A DNA stretch of 33,642 nucleotides from Frankiales bacterium (lineage in GTDB: Bacteria; Actinomycetota; Actinomycetes; JAFAQI01): the NCBI GenBank assembly GCA_025980325.1, contig JAICXQ010000021.1, positions 1-33,642 of the forward strand, read 5' to 3'. The notes beneath the pieces were generated by a model. The model worked only from the letters and a program-made list of their open reading frames with translations. It was not told the origin of the DNA and made no database searches. Positions 1 to 8,182 of the stretch are shown here, one piece after another (position 1 is the first letter of the stretch; the number at the start of each line of letters is the position of its first letter). The translations under genes and the position numbers were made by a program.

Positions 1-1263
1 GGCTTGAAGGTCGCCCGCAGCCGCGACGAGATCCCCGAGCTGTACGACAGCGCCGTGCGCGAAGCGGTGGCCGCGTTCGGCCGCGGCGAGTGCTTCGTCG
101 AGCGTTACCTCGACCAGCCGCGACACGTCGAGACGCAGATCCTCGCCGACCGCTACGGCGAGGTCGTCGTGGTCGGCACCCGCGACTGCTCGCTGCAACG
201 TCGGCACCAGAAGGTCATCGAGGAGGCACCGGCGCCGTACCTTTCCGCCGACCAGTTGCAGCAGCTCTACGACGCGTCGAAGGCGATCGCGCGGGCGGCC
301 GGTTACGTCGGCGCGGGCACCTGCGAGTTCCTGGTCGCGCGCGACGGAACCGTGTCGTTCCTCGAGGTCAACACCCGGCTGCAGGTCGAGCACCCGGTCA
401 CCGAGGAGACGACCGGGGTCGACCTGGTCCGGGCACAGTTCGCGATCGCCGACGGGCAGCGGCTGCGCGGCTCGGACCCGACGCCGCGCGGGCACAGCCT
501 CGAATTCCGCATCAATGCTGAAGATCCGGGGCGCAACTTCCTGCCCGCACCGGGCCGGATCACGGCGTTGCGCTGGCCGACCGGCCCCGGCGTCCGGGTC
601 GATGCGGGCTACGTCGAGGGCGACACGGTGCCGGGCGCGTTCGACTCGTTGCTGGCCAAGCTGATCGTCACCGGGCAGAGCCGGGCCGAGGCGATCGAGC
701 GGGCCCGGCGCGCGCTCGCCGAACTGGAGGTCGGCGGCATGCCGACCCTCGTGCCGTTCCACCGCGCCGTGCTCGACGATCCGGCGTTCGCGCCGGCCGA
801 CGAGACGACGCCGTTCGCGGTGCACACCCGCTGGATCGAGACCGAGTGGCGAGGCGCTATCGCGCCATACGAGGAGGGCACCGCAAGTCCGGACCACTCG
901 GCTATCCGAACCACGGTGACCGTCGAGGTCGACGGCCGGCGGCTTGAAGTCGTTCTGCCCGAAGGACTTTCCGCGGGCGCGTCGTCAAGCGGCCGCGCGC
1001 GCAAGCCGGCGCCGGCGCGGCGATCGGCCGGCGGGACCGCGGCCGCGTCCGGCGACGCGCTGACCGCGCCGATGCAGGGCACGATCGTGAAGGTCGCGGT
1101 CGAAGAGGGCGCGACAGTGCAGGCGGGCGACCTCGTCGTCGTCCTCGAGGCGATGAAGATGGAGCAGCCGCTGACCGCGCACAAGTCCGGCACCGTCACG
1201 CACCTGACCGCCGAGGTCGGCGCCGCCGTCCAGTCCGGCGCGACGCTGTGCGAGATCACTTAG
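1..1263 (+). CDS. accA: Acyl-CoA carboxylase alpha subunit (biotin carboxylase + BCCP), 5'-truncated by window
   Basis: This is the C-terminal 420 or so codons of a biotin-dependent acyl-CoA carboxylase alpha chain, read in frame from base 1, so the true start lies outside the window. The family carboxylates a biotin carried on its own C-terminal domain, and a separate beta subunit passes the CO2 to acetyl-CoA or propionyl-CoA. Visible are the end of the ATP-grasp domain with its signature [14 protein letters not shown] (about residues 120-133 of the visible part), the biotin-carboxylase C-terminal domain, a low-complexity Ala/Arg linker (about 325-350), and a biotinyl domain with EAMKMEQ, whose lysine at about residue 385 is the biotinylation site. 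The chain stops shortly after, as expected for the two-domain actinobacterial type. Convergent with the next gene across 25 bp. The family is certain; the substrate cannot be told from this part. Confidence 0.95.
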   Translation, partial: GLKVARSRDEIPELYDSAVREAVAAFGRGECFVERYLDQPRHVETQILADRYGEVVVVGTRDCSLQRRHQKVIEEAPAPYLSADQLQQLYDASKAIARAAGYVGAGTCEFLVARDGTVSFLEVNTRLQVEHPVTEETTGVDLVRAQFAIADGQRLRGSDPTPRGHSLEFRINAEDPGRNFLPAPGRITALRWPTGPGVRVDAGYVEGDTVPGAFDSLLAKLIVTGQSRAEAIERARRALAELEVGGMPTLVPFHRAVLDDPAFAPADETTPFAVHTRWIETEWRGAIAPYEEGTASPDHSAIRTTVTVEVDGRRLEVVLPEGLSAGASSSGRARKPAPARRSAGGTAAASGDALTAPMQGTIVKVAVEEGATVQAGDLVVVLEAMKMEQPLTAHKSGTVTHLTAEVGAAVQSGATLCEIT

Positions 1264-1288
1264 GGCAACGCGCGCGGCTTGTCCCGGT

Positions 1289-3136
1289 TCAGCTGCGGCG
1301 GGACATGAAGCCGCCGCCGGTCATCGTGATCACGTGCTGCACCGAGCCGACGGTGATGGCCAGGATCGTGTGACCGGTGGTGTCGTGCGTCACCGAGAGG
1401 CGGACGGCGGTGCCGTGCGGAGCCGGCACCATGATCGAGAAGATGCCCGCGGACGTCGCCGACCGCGCCATCACCACGACCGGCGCCGGCAGCCGCTGCC
1501 TGTCGTGGTGGGACACCCAGCCCTGGTACGACGGCGTCGTCCGGCCGGTGATGACGCCGGTCGCGCCGGCCGGCAGCACCTGACCCGGCAGCAAGACCTG
1601 CAGCAGGTGGATGTCGACCTTGCCATCGCCGGTGACGGCGGTCGCGCCGCTGCGGCCGAGGCTGACGATCTTCGCGCCGTACGGCAGGTGCCACAGCTGC
1701 TGGATCGGGCCGCGGGTGACCCGCGAGCCGCGGTCGTACGCGACCACGAACGGCGTGTCCATGTTCATCAGGATGTCCCGGGTGCGGGTGCGGCCCGCGT
1801 ACGCCGTGTCCGACACCGCGTAGTACTGCCACGAGTCCTGCGCGGTGTTCGAGTAGACCAGCTTGGTCGCGGCGTACTTGTTGAACGCGACGCCCGGCAT
1901 CGCCAGCACGCTGTGCGCGTCGGGCGAGAGCAGGTAGTTGCGGTAGGCGTCGGCGATGTAGCCGTCGTGCCCCGAGTCGACGATGAGCTCCTCGCCGTAC
2001 GCGTTCATCGTGAGCGACTGGTGGTCGTCGTGGCCGTGGAACTTCCAGCCGGGGCCGAACCGCAACGTGTAGTACGCGCCGGGCGAGAACGGGTCCCAGC
2101 TGCTGCGGCCGAACGCATAGCCGCCGATGGTGTACAGCGCGTGCAGCGCGCTCGGGTGGCTGCCGGACGTGCCGTTGGTGATGACCCACTGGGCCGCGGT
2201 GCCGGTGGTCTCCGGCGTGCTGGGCAGCGCGGTCCGCTCGGTGTCGCCGAGTTCGCTGAGCACGCCGTTGGGCTCGGTCGCCCAGGCGAGGAAGTCGAGC
2301 AGCTTCGAGCGCTGGCTCTCGATCACCGCGGTGTTCGACGCGCCGAGGCATTCGTTGATCTTGTCCGCGGCCAGCCCGAGCCGCTCCCACACGTAGATCC
2401 CGTAGCCCGGCGCCTGCTCGCCGACGGCACCTTGACTGTCGACGGTCGTGCTCGCCATCGAGATGAGCCGGTCGCGGGCGTGGTCGGCCCACGTCGCGTT
2501 GCCGACGACGCAGCCGGCGGCGAGCAGGCCGATGTTGTAGTCGATGCCCTGGTTCCAGTCACCGGGGTCGTGGGTCGAGTTCGCGAGCCAGCCGCCGAGC
2601 GCGGTCAGCGCGGCGACGCCGTACGAGCTGTCGAGGCTGTGCAGGCAGGAGTAGACGGTGGCGCGCTGGCCCGCGTACATGCCGCCCCACGCGACCGCGC
2701 CGGCCGGTCCGCCGCCGGGCGGGTTCTGCGCGGCCCAGTCGCTGGCGATCTGCTTCGCGCGGACGAGGTAGTCGGGGTGCTGGCCGGGGCGGGCGACGTA
2801 CCACCTGGTGAGCAGTTCGACCCACTTGAGGCTGGTGTAGTACTTCTGCCAGCTCGCGTTCTTGAACGGGTTGGCGGCCCAGTTCCAGCGCGGGCCGGTG
2901 CCGATGTAGACCTCTTTGTAACCGGGAATCGTGAGATAGCCGGCCATGAGCCGGTCGGCCTGCGTCAGGGTGCCGTTGGACAGGCCGTTCGCGGGCAGGC
3001 AGCTGAACGGGCCGAGCGGCGTGGCCTGCGCGGCCGTCGTCGCCACCCCGAGCTGGACGACCGTACCGATGGTCGCGACGGCAACGACGGAGGCAAGGCG
3101 GCTACGCCAACCGGACACACGCACGAATACATGCAT
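1289..3136 (-). CDS. Secreted heparinase II/III-like polysaccharide lyase
   Basis: A 615-residue protein with an N-terminal signal peptide (basic start, hydrophobic stretch at about residues 13-36, Ala-rich cleavage region around AAQA). The middle is helical and Trp-rich, as in the (alpha/alpha) toroid of heparinase II/III lyases. Near residue 365 comes KFHGHDDHQS, followed by a strand ending in IVDSG, which is the hallmark of the C-terminal beta-sandwich part of the family (compare alginate and heparin lyases). Such enzymes cleave uronic-acid-containing polysaccharides by beta-elimination. The substrate is not predictable here, but the same window encodes enzymes for a diacetamido-uronic acid polymer. 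ATG at 3136 is chosen because the signal peptide begins there; no clear Shine-Dalgarno sequence is seen. It lies 66 bp downstream of lpdA on the same strand, with a hairpin between them. Confidence 0.8.
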   Translation of the reverse strand: MHVFVRVSGWRSRLASVVAVATIGTVVQLGVATTAAQATPLGPFSCLPANGLSNGTLTQADRLMAGYLTIPGYKEVYIGTGPRWNWAANPFKNASWQKYYTSLKWVELLTRWYVARPGQHPDYLVRAKQIASDWAAQNPPGGGPAGAVAWGGMYAGQRATVYSCLHSLDSSYGVAALTALGGWLANSTHDPGDWNQGIDYNIGLLAAGCVVGNATWADHARDRLISMASTTVDSQGAVGEQAPGYGIYVWERLGLAADKINECLGASNTAVIESQRSKLLDFLAWATEPNGVLSELGDTERTALPSTPETTGTAAQWVITNGTSGSHPSALHALYTIGGYAFGRSSWDPFSPGAYYTLRFGPGWKFHGHDDHQSLTMNAYGEELIVDSGHDGYIADAYRNYLLSPDAHSVLAMPGVAFNKYAATKLVYSNTAQDSWQYYAVSDTAYAGRTRTRDILMNMDTPFVVAYDRGSRVTRGPIQQLWHLPYGAKIVSLGRSGATAVTGDGKVDIHLLQVLLPGQVLPAGATGVITGRTTPSYQGWVSHHDRQRLPAPVVVMARSATSAGIFSIMVPAPHGTAVRLSVTHDTTGHTILAITVGSVQHVITMTGGGFMSRRS

Positions 3137-3175
3137 CGGCGGGTATCCGGCCCGGATTCAGCGCCGGGAGCAAAC

Positions 3176-3205
3176 TGACCCGCCTGGGTTAGGCCGAGCG
3201 GGTCA
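3176..3205 (-). terminator. Hairpin at lpdA stop codon, probable terminator
   Basis: An 8-bp perfect stem, TGACCCGC (3176-3183) against GCGGGTCA (3198-3205), with a 14-nt loop. It overlaps the lpdA stop codon and is followed by about 40 bp before the heparinase start. There is no T-run, so it is a GC-type candidate only. Confidence 0.45.
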
Positions 3206-4597
3206 ATCGGCCGGGTGACTCATCAGTTGCCGCGCGGCCTCGACCAGGCTGCCGGACAGCGACGGGTAGATCGAGAACGTGTGCGCCAGCTGGTCGACCG
3301 TCAGGCCGTGCTCGACCGCCATCGACACCGACAGGATGAGCTCGCTCGCCCGCGGCGCCACGATGACGCCGCCGAGGATCGTGCCGACGCCGGGCCGGGC
3401 GTAGAGCTTCACGAACCCGTCGAGCACGCCCTGCATCTTGGCCCGCGCGTTCGTCCCGAGCGGCAGCTTGATCTCCTGTACGCCGCCGCGCTCGCCCTCC
3501 ACCGCGGCCATCCCGATGCCGACGGTGGCGATCTCCGGATCGGTGAACACGTTCGCGGCGACGTGCGAACGCCGCAGCGGCGCGACCGCCTCGCCGAGCG
3601 CGTGCCACATCGCGATCCGGCCCTGCATCGCCGCGACCGACGCGAGCGGGAGCACGCCCGTGCAGTCGCCCGCGGCGTAGACCGCCGGCACCGACGTGCG
3701 GGAGACGCCGTCGACCCGGATGTAACCGCCTTCGTCGACCATCACGCCGGCGGTGTCCAGGCCGATGTCGTGCGTGTTCGGCACCGAGCCGACCGCGACC
3801 AGGCAGTGCGAGCCCTCGACCGTCCGGCCGTCGACGAGGGTGACGACGACGCCGTCGCCCGTCCGCGCGACGCTCGCCGCGCGGGCCTGCTTGACGATCC
3901 GCATGCCGCGTCGGGTGAACACGTCTTCGAGCAGCAGCGCCGCGTCGGCGTCCTCGCTCGGCATGACCCGGTCGCGCGAGGACACGAGCGTCACGTTGGA
4001 GCCGAGGGCGGCGTACCCGCTGGCGAACTCCGCGCCGGTGACGCCGCTGCCCACGACGATCAGCTCCGACGGCAACTCGCGCAGGTCGTAGAGCTGCTGC
4101 CAGGACAGGATGCGCTCGCCGTCGGGTTCGGAGCCCTTGAGCGATCGCGGCGCGGCGCCGGTCGCGATCAGGACGACGTCCGCGCCGATGCCGCGCTCGC
4201 CGTCGCCGGTGCGCACGACGATCCGGTTCGGGCCGACCAGCCGCCCGGCGCCCTGGACGACCTCGACACCCTCGCGCGCGAGCCGCCGTTCGATGTCCAC
4301 GGACTGGGCGAGGGCGAGCGCGCGCACCCTCGCGTTGACCACGGCGAGGTCGACCGTCACCTGGTCTTCGGCCTGGTCGCCGGAGCGCAGCCGCACCCCG
4401 AGCGGCTCGCTGCAGGCGAACGTCGTCATGGTCTCGCTGGTCGCGATCAGCGTCTTCGACGGCACGCAGTCGGCGAGCACGCAGGCCCCGCCGATGCCGT
4501 CGCGATCGACCACGACGACCTCGGCGCCGAGCTGCGCGGCGACCAGCGCGGCCTCGTAGCCGCCGGGTCCGCCACCGAGCACCGCGATCCGCGTCAC
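3203..4597 (-). CDS. lpdA: NAD(P)H quinone reductase / LpdA-type pyridine nucleotide-disulfide oxidoreductase
   Basis: A 464-residue flavoprotein of the pyridine nucleotide-disulfide oxidoreductase family. The N-terminal FAD-binding GGGPGG motif is at residues 8-13, GGACVLADCVPSK at 36-48, the NAD(P)-binding GSGVTGAEF is in the middle, and AAGDCTG contacts FAD. The C-terminal motif is YPSLSGS where lipoamide dehydrogenases have a His-containing HAHPTLSE, so it should not act as a classical E3. This matches the mycobacterial LpdA quinone-reductase type. Unlike the M. tuberculosis protein as I remember it, both cysteines of the C-x4-C redox pair (39 and 44) are present. GTG at 4597 is chosen because homology begins at VTRIAVLGGG; the open frame continues upstream to 4768 with non-homologous sequence. 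The next gene upstream on this strand is the island lipoprotein. Confidence 0.85.
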   Translation of the reverse strand: MTRIAVLGGGPGGYEAALVAAQLGAEVVVVDRDGIGGACVLADCVPSKTLIATSETMTTFACSEPLGVRLRSGDQAEDQVTVDLAVVNARVRALALAQSVDIERRLAREGVEVVQGAGRLVGPNRIVVRTGDGERGIGADVVLIATGAAPRSLKGSEPDGERILSWQQLYDLRELPSELIVVGSGVTGAEFASGYAALGSNVTLVSSRDRVMPSEDADAALLLEDVFTRRGMRIVKQARAASVARTGDGVVVTLVDGRTVEGSHCLVAVGSVPNTHDIGLDTAGVMVDEGGYIRVDGVSRTSVPAVYAAGDCTGVLPLASVAAMQGRIAMWHALGEAVAPLRRSHVAANVFTDPEIATVGIGMAAVEGERGGVQEIKLPLGTNARAKMQGVLDGFVKLYARPGVGTILGGVIVAPRASELILSVSMAVEHGLTVDQLAHTFSIYPSLSGSLVEAARQLMSHPAD

Positions 4598-4761
4598 GCC
4601 ACCATTGTTCCCGGTTCCTGACAGTTCGCGAATGCAACCATTCACGAGCGGGGACGGGTTAGCGCGCGGAGCGCGCCCTTTACTTGAATCAGCAACGTAA
4701 CTCGCCGGAACCAGCCGCGCCGGTTCCCGGGTAGTTGCCAGGTTCGCGGGCCGTTGCCGGT

Positions 4762-4800
4762 CGGTCAAGGACGCGCAGCGGCGAAACGGACCCTTGACCG
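4762..4800. repeat. 9-bp perfect inverted repeat
   Basis: CGGTCAAGG (4762-4770) pairs perfectly with CCTTGACCG (4792-4800) around a 21-nt spacer. It lies 70 bp beyond the stop of the lipoprotein gene. It may be a terminator for the cargo pair, an operator, or part of an attachment site; the sequence does not decide. Confidence 0.5.
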
Positions 4801-4822
4801 GGCGGGCGCGGTCTGCATTCTT

Positions 4823-4836
4823 GCTTCCGGGGAAGC
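4823..4836 (-). terminator. Short GC hairpin downstream of the lipoprotein gene
   Basis: GCTTC-CGGG-GAAGC, a 5-bp stem with a 4-nt loop, 34 bases after the lipoprotein stop codon on the minus strand. No T-run follows, so it is only a weak terminator candidate. Confidence 0.3.
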
Positions 4837-4870
4837 GGCCTCCCGGACAGTCGCAGCCCGTTAGTGACCG

Positions 4871-5431
4871 CTAGCCCCGGCCATCGGCTCCGATCACGTA
4901 GTTGACGTGGAAGGTCTGAGTCCGGCTGCTCCCATCGGGTTCGGCGTAGCGAACGATGACATCACTGACTCTGTACGCGCCAGGCTCGTTGATGGTGATC
5001 TTTGCGACGCCATAACCAGTCGGATCACCGGGATGGAGAAGCGTACCGAGATACGGGCCGCTGGTCTTGTGACCGAACTGACGGAACTGGTCATCGGGGA
5101 ACAGCGTAATTGCGCCGTCGTCGGCCCCATCGAATTGGATTCGGTAGAACTGCGGATCGGATACGCCGGTCTTCGGGTAGTGGGCAAACCGCACGCCCAC
5201 TACCCGCAGGTTGGCCTTTCCTTTGACGGTGAGTACAGGCAGCCCGAGCCAGTACGTTCCAACGTCCTCGCGGCCGGTAATCTCCGTAGTCGGAGTAGCG
5301 CTTCCATTATCGCTTGACAGTGTTGATGTGGGCGACGAGGCGCAGCCGGTGAGGAGTAGGGCGCTAGTAGCTATACATGATGTTAGGACCGTCCCGGACC
5401 GCCTTGTTGTTACCCCAAATATCGTGCTCAT
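4871..5431 (-). CDS. Putative lipoprotein, unknown function (island cargo)
   Basis: A 186-residue protein of unrecognised family. A basic, hydrophobic N-terminus ends in the lipobox LLTGC with the modifiable cysteine at residue 30, so it should be exported and lipid-anchored on the outer face of the membrane. A Ser/Thr-rich spacer (31-50) is followed by a beta-rich domain of about 130 residues (motifs such as FYRIQFDGADDG and TQTFHVNYV). ATG at 5431 lies 68 bp inside the 3' end of the upstream secreted-protein gene in another frame. No usable start exists nearer the lipobox, so the overlap is probably real and suggests coupled translation. Base and codon use is less GC-rich than in the flanking core genes (for example AAT, GAT and ATA codons), consistent with transfer. 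It may act with the 751-residue protein; this is inference. Confidence 0.7.
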   Translation of the reverse strand: MSTIFGVTTRRSGTVLTSCIATSALLLTGCASSPTSTLSSDNGSATPTTEITGREDVGTYWLGLPVLTVKGKANLRVVGVRFAHYPKTGVSDPQFYRIQFDGADDGAITLFPDDQFRQFGHKTSGPYLGTLLHPGDPTGYGVAKITINEPGAYRVSDVIVRYAEPDGSSRTQTFHVNYVIGADGRG

Positions 5432-7619
5432 ATTGGTCGGTTCCCGCCGTTATACCTTGGACAACATTCGTGGAATGGCCCGAAACACTGCCGCCTTGGA
5501 ATCCCCAAATGCTGAATGCGTTGGTGTAGTGGTACGCCTTGCCATTGTCGATGTAGTACCGCACCGTGTGCGTTGACGTGCTGTACGGCAGCACCTGCGC
5601 TCTCCCGTCCTGCAGCGCCTTTTGGTACGGCCAGTATCCGTCGTACTGCGAGACGTCCTTGCCTTCGTGGTAGTCGAACTGGCATTTCGTCGCACCGGCC
5701 TTGTAACGGTAGTAGATCTTGTCGCTGTCGTAGCATTGGTACTTGATCTTCCACGCTTTGAACAAGAACCCTGAGAGCTGCTGGTGGCCGTAGTACGGCC
5801 CGGCGTTGGTGATGTCGATTCCGACGCCGCTGCTCTTGTTCCGGATGGTTGAGTAGCTCCCGCCGACCCAGTTCTTGAAGTCGGTGGAGAATCCGGTTTC
5901 GAGCGTGCTGTCAGCGGTGCTTCGGTAGTCGAAATCTGCCTTGGTGTCGAAGTAGGCGTGTGTCTCGCCGATGGGGTCGTTCTTCTCGATCGTCTTACCG
6001 ATCTGTGTTTCATCGGACAGGTACGGTCGCTCGCAACCGCTTGAGGCTGCCGCGGGAGCATCGACGGGGACCGCATCGCGGTAGTCGATGCCGTTGACCA
6101 GGAAAAGGTTGTCGCCGGTCGGCACTCCGGCGAAGGTCGGAACATTAGACGGTACGGCGGGCAGGTAGTTGATCACAGGATCGACTGTCGGACTGCTCGG
6201 GTCGACGCCATCGTCGACAACTGCTGTCGTGGACAGGTCGACATCGGTAGCAGGGATGAGCAACAGCGTTGGCGGCTGGCTTTCCCAATAGACTGCCGAG
6301 CCGCCGAGGGTAAGCGGTGTCTCCCCGTTGGCGATGGCGAGAATGGGCGGCGCGACGCTACCGGGTAGCGCGACGCTGACACTCGCGGAGATGAGCACGT
6401 TGAGCACGCCGCCGTTGTCAGCGGCAAGCGTGGTCGCGTGGGTGTCTGGTGTGATCGTGGTGACGTCGTTGCCATTCGCATCGGTCGTAGCAGTACCCAG
6501 GAGGTCCGGCGTCACGACTTCGGTCGATTCCATGCCCGGGTCAACATAGAAACTCACGGTGACGCCAGCCGCGCCGAGCCCGGAGCCGAGAACGATCGTG
6601 CCGCGTAGCTCGTTCGCCGGGAAGACCGTTTCGGGGTCGTCGTCTGGTGCCGGGACCGCGGGCGGCTCAGCGGTCGTTTGCGCGCACTCGACCTGATCGG
6701 TGCTGTTCAGACACGGGGATTTGGCGACGAGGTCAATGCTCTGGACGCCGACCCCGCAGGTGGGCGCGGTCACCGGCCCGCAAACAGCGAGGAGTTGCGC
6801 GGCGGTGTTCTTGACCTGCTGACAGGTCACGGTCGGGTCAGGCAGCCCGCTTCCGTCGCCCGCGCTGCCGCCCGGCAGGACGAGCGGATTCGGCAGCGTG
6901 GACGGTGCGGCCGGGCCGAGCGGCCCGATGGCGCAGGTGACGGCTTCGCCGAGAAGCTGGGAGACAGTGCCGAGCAAGCTGTTGCAGGTCGGGTCCGTAC
7001 CGCCGACACACTGGTTGGCGAGGGTGACAAGCGCCGAGATTTCGCTCGTTGCGAGTTGCTCAAGGTTGCTGCAGACCGCGTTCGTGCCGCTGACACAGGT
7101 CGTCGCGAAGGTCTCGACCGACTGCGCCTGCTGGTTGGCTACCTGAACGATCAGGGCACAGGTCGGATCGGTCTGGGCGACACAGTTTCCGGCCTGCTGG
7201 ATCGCTTGTGCCTCGACTTGATCGACGAGGCTAAGAAGCGAGTTCCGCACGATGAGCGGAGCGCAGATCGGATTGGTCTGCGTCAGGCAATCCTCGGCCG
7301 CTTGGACCGCCTGGGCCGTGGCTTGATCGAGGAGGTCGAGCAGCGAGGTCTGGTCGACGATCGGCCCCGGCAAAGAAACGCCCGCCGCCGCCTGCTGCGC
7401 CATCTTGACCACATCGACCGCGATCGCGGAGACCTGCTCGACACAGACCAACGTCGCAGCCGGTGCGGTGGCCGTGCCGCAGTTTCCGGACGCGTGGGCC
7501 GTACCCGTTACTAGCGGCGGGCTGACCAACGCGGCAATAACTGCCAACGTGCCGGATGCCCTGACGAGTAGCCGCCGCGAGAGCGGCTTAGTGCGGCGGT
7601 GCGTTCCTCGATAGCTCAC
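5364..7619 (-). CDS. Large secreted protein with Cys-x7-Cys repeats, unknown function (island cargo)
   Basis: A 751-residue exported protein that I do not recognise. GTG at 7619 is preceded by GGAG at 5-nt spacing. The signal peptide spans about residues 1-43 (cleavage near AHA-SG). Residues 47-230 are helical, with four Cys-x7-Cys loops of the form C-x3-T-(N/D)-x2-C at 111/119, 146/154, 175/183 and 204/212, separated by amphipathic Gln/Ala/Leu-rich segments. A Pro/Asp-rich linker (about 315-335) leads to an Ig-like beta domain (about 336-420) and a Thr/Val-rich stretch. The last 220 residues form an aromatic-rich domain (Tyr, Trp, Lys, His) ending in MYSY. The architecture (repeat stalk, Ig-like domain, Tyr/Trp-rich C-terminus) would fit a surface adhesin or effector, but no catalytic motif is visible. 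GC content is lower than in the flanks. Its 3' end overlaps the lipoprotein gene by 68 bp. Confidence 0.75.
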   Translation of the reverse strand: MSYRGTHRRTKPLSRRLLVRASGTLAVIAALVSPPLVTGTAHASGNCGTATAPAATLVCVEQVSAIAVDVVKMAQQAAAGVSLPGPIVDQTSLLDLLDQATAQAVQAAEDCLTQTNPICAPLIVRNSLLSLVDQVEAQAIQQAGNCVAQTDPTCALIVQVANQQAQSVETFATTCVSGTNAVCSNLEQLATSEISALVTLANQCVGGTDPTCNSLLGTVSQLLGEAVTCAIGPLGPAAPSTLPNPLVLPGGSAGDGSGLPDPTVTCQQVKNTAAQLLAVCGPVTAPTCGVGVQSIDLVAKSPCLNSTDQVECAQTTAEPPAVPAPDDDPETVFPANELRGTIVLGSGLGAAGVTVSFYVDPGMESTEVVTPDLLGTATTDANGNDVTTITPDTHATTLAADNGGVLNVLISASVSVALPGSVAPPILAIANGETPLTLGGSAVYWESQPPTLLLIPATDVDLSTTAVVDDGVDPSSPTVDPVINYLPAVPSNVPTFAGVPTGDNLFLVNGIDYRDAVPVDAPAAASSGCERPYLSDETQIGKTIEKNDPIGETHAYFDTKADFDYRSTADSTLETGFSTDFKNWVGGSYSTIRNKSSGVGIDITNAGPYYGHQQLSGFLFKAWKIKYQCYDSDKIYYRYKAGATKCQFDYHEGKDVSQYDGYWPYQKALQDGRAQVLPYSTSTHTVRYYIDNGKAYHYTNAFSIWGFQGGSVSGHSTNVVQGITAGTDQYEHDIWGNNKAVRDGPNIMYSY
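6984..7289 (-). repeat. Coding repeat: four Cys-x7-Cys loops
   Basis: Four copies of a loop reading C-x3-T-x3-C (CLTQTNPIC, CVAQTDPTC, CVSGTNAVC, CVGGTDPTC), spaced 35, 29 and 29 residues apart within the 751-residue secreted protein. The regular spacing and paired cysteines suggest a disulfide-stapled helical repeat outside the cell. Confidence 0.7.
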
Positions 7620-7717
7620 GTCATCTCCCCGTCACCTACGGAACGCCCGATGGCGTCCCTGGATAGCAGTCGGTATGGAGTACGGCAGCGCAGATTCCGC
7701 GTCACATCCAAAAAACC

Positions 7718-7835
7718 CGGACAGGAAGGTCCGAACCGTGTGAAAGTCCACGGGTGCCCTCCTTCGGAGGCCGACTGTCACCTCTTATACGTTCGAGAGG
7801 GCCGATTGCTTACGCATGGTACGCAAGTTTTTTTT
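7718..7835 (+). ncRNA. Candidate structured RNA ending in a T-run, upstream of the XRE gene
   Basis: Within the 323-bp non-coding gap 7620-7942, four hairpins follow one another: CGGAC/GTCCG (7718-7733), CCGTG/CACGG with loop TGAAAGTC (7736-7753), CCTCC/GGAGG (7758-7770) and CCTCT/AGAGG (7781-7800). A weaker stem, CTTACG against CGCAAG with one mismatch (7809-7827), leads straight into eight Ts (7828-7835), which looks like an intrinsic terminator. The second hairpin plus a later GACTGTCACC resembles the core of cobalamin riboswitches, but there is no B12 box and no cobalamin gene downstream, so I do not call that family. It could be an attenuator for the XRE gene at 7943 or a free small RNA. 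The rest of the gap (7620-7717) has an imperfect inverted repeat at 7640-7659 in the leader of the secreted-protein gene. Confidence 0.4.
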
Positions 7836-7942
7836 GCCAATCTTGCCTGGTATGGATTGCCAACTGTTGTGGGTGAGCCCAGCGCACATTGCCATCTATG
7901 TATGGGTGACACGGCGGCGCGTGGAGCTGATCGTCGGGGGTC

Positions 7943-8182
7943 GTGGCGGACCCTTGGCCGAAGCGCGCGAAGCAGATCGCGGCGCGGCTGCGCGCGTTGC
8001 GCGAGGAGGCCGGGTTCAGCCAGGAGCAACTCGCATATACGGCTGGGATCAGCCGTAATCATGTCCAGCTACTTGAACGGGGCATCGGCGCGTGGGTCAA
8101 CCCTCGCCTGTCCACCCTCTACGGGCTCGCGGATGCGCTTGGCTGCCGGGTCGCGGACCTGCTCCCGGACGACGCCGTTTAG
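7943..8182 (+). CDS. XRE-family helix-turn-helix regulator
   Basis: A 79-residue protein that is almost entirely one lambda-repressor-like (Cro/CI) HTH domain: an initial helix with ARLRALREEAG, then FSQEQLAYTAGISRNHVQLLERG (helices 2-3 and the recognition helix), and a last helix LSTLYGLADALGCRVADLL. The GTG start at 7943 is chosen because the domain begins 8 residues later; GGGGG lies just upstream but very close. It probably controls replication or excision genes of the element, since it precedes the Rep gene on the same strand. The 120-nt structured region with a T-run lies immediately upstream and may control its read-through. Confidence 0.85.
   Translation: MADPWPKRAKQIAARLRALREEAGFSQEQLAYTAGISRNHVQLLERGIGAWVNPRLSTLYGLADALGCRVADLLPDDAV

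Larger units (their letters stand above)
4598..4870. other. Intergenic region between lpdA and island cargo; hairpins, no gene
   Basis: A 273-bp gap with no credible gene. It holds three inverted repeats: GGAACC (4707-4712) / GGTTCC (4722-4727), the 9-bp pair described at 4762-4800, and a short hairpin at 4823-4836. On the minus strand, GTTACGTTGC (about 4694-4703) resembles the GTTACGCTGC before the cyclotransferase gene at 11005. The lpdA promoter and the left edge of the inserted element should lie in this stretch, but neither can be placed exactly. Confidence 0.4.

Noticed and set aside
1334-3178. Long plus-strand open frame antisense to the heparinase-like gene
   Set aside because: Arg/Ala/Val-rich shadow translation of a GC-rich gene; the minus frame has a signal peptide and family motifs. 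The same applies to long antisense frames over lpdA, the glycosyltransferases and the ligase.
4598-4768. 57-residue N-terminal extension of LpdA
   Set aside because: Homology begins exactly at VTRIAVLGGG (GTG 4597); the extension has no recognisable sequence.
7718-7800. Cobalamin riboswitch
   Set aside because: A hairpin with loop TGAAAGTC and a following GACTGTCACC resemble the core, but the spacing is wrong, no B12 box is present and the downstream gene is an XRE regulator.
7781-7810. tRNA or tRNA-fragment attachment site
   Set aside because: A GTTCGA motif is present, but no T-arm/acceptor pairing or CCA end can be drawn; no tRNA gene was seen in the window.
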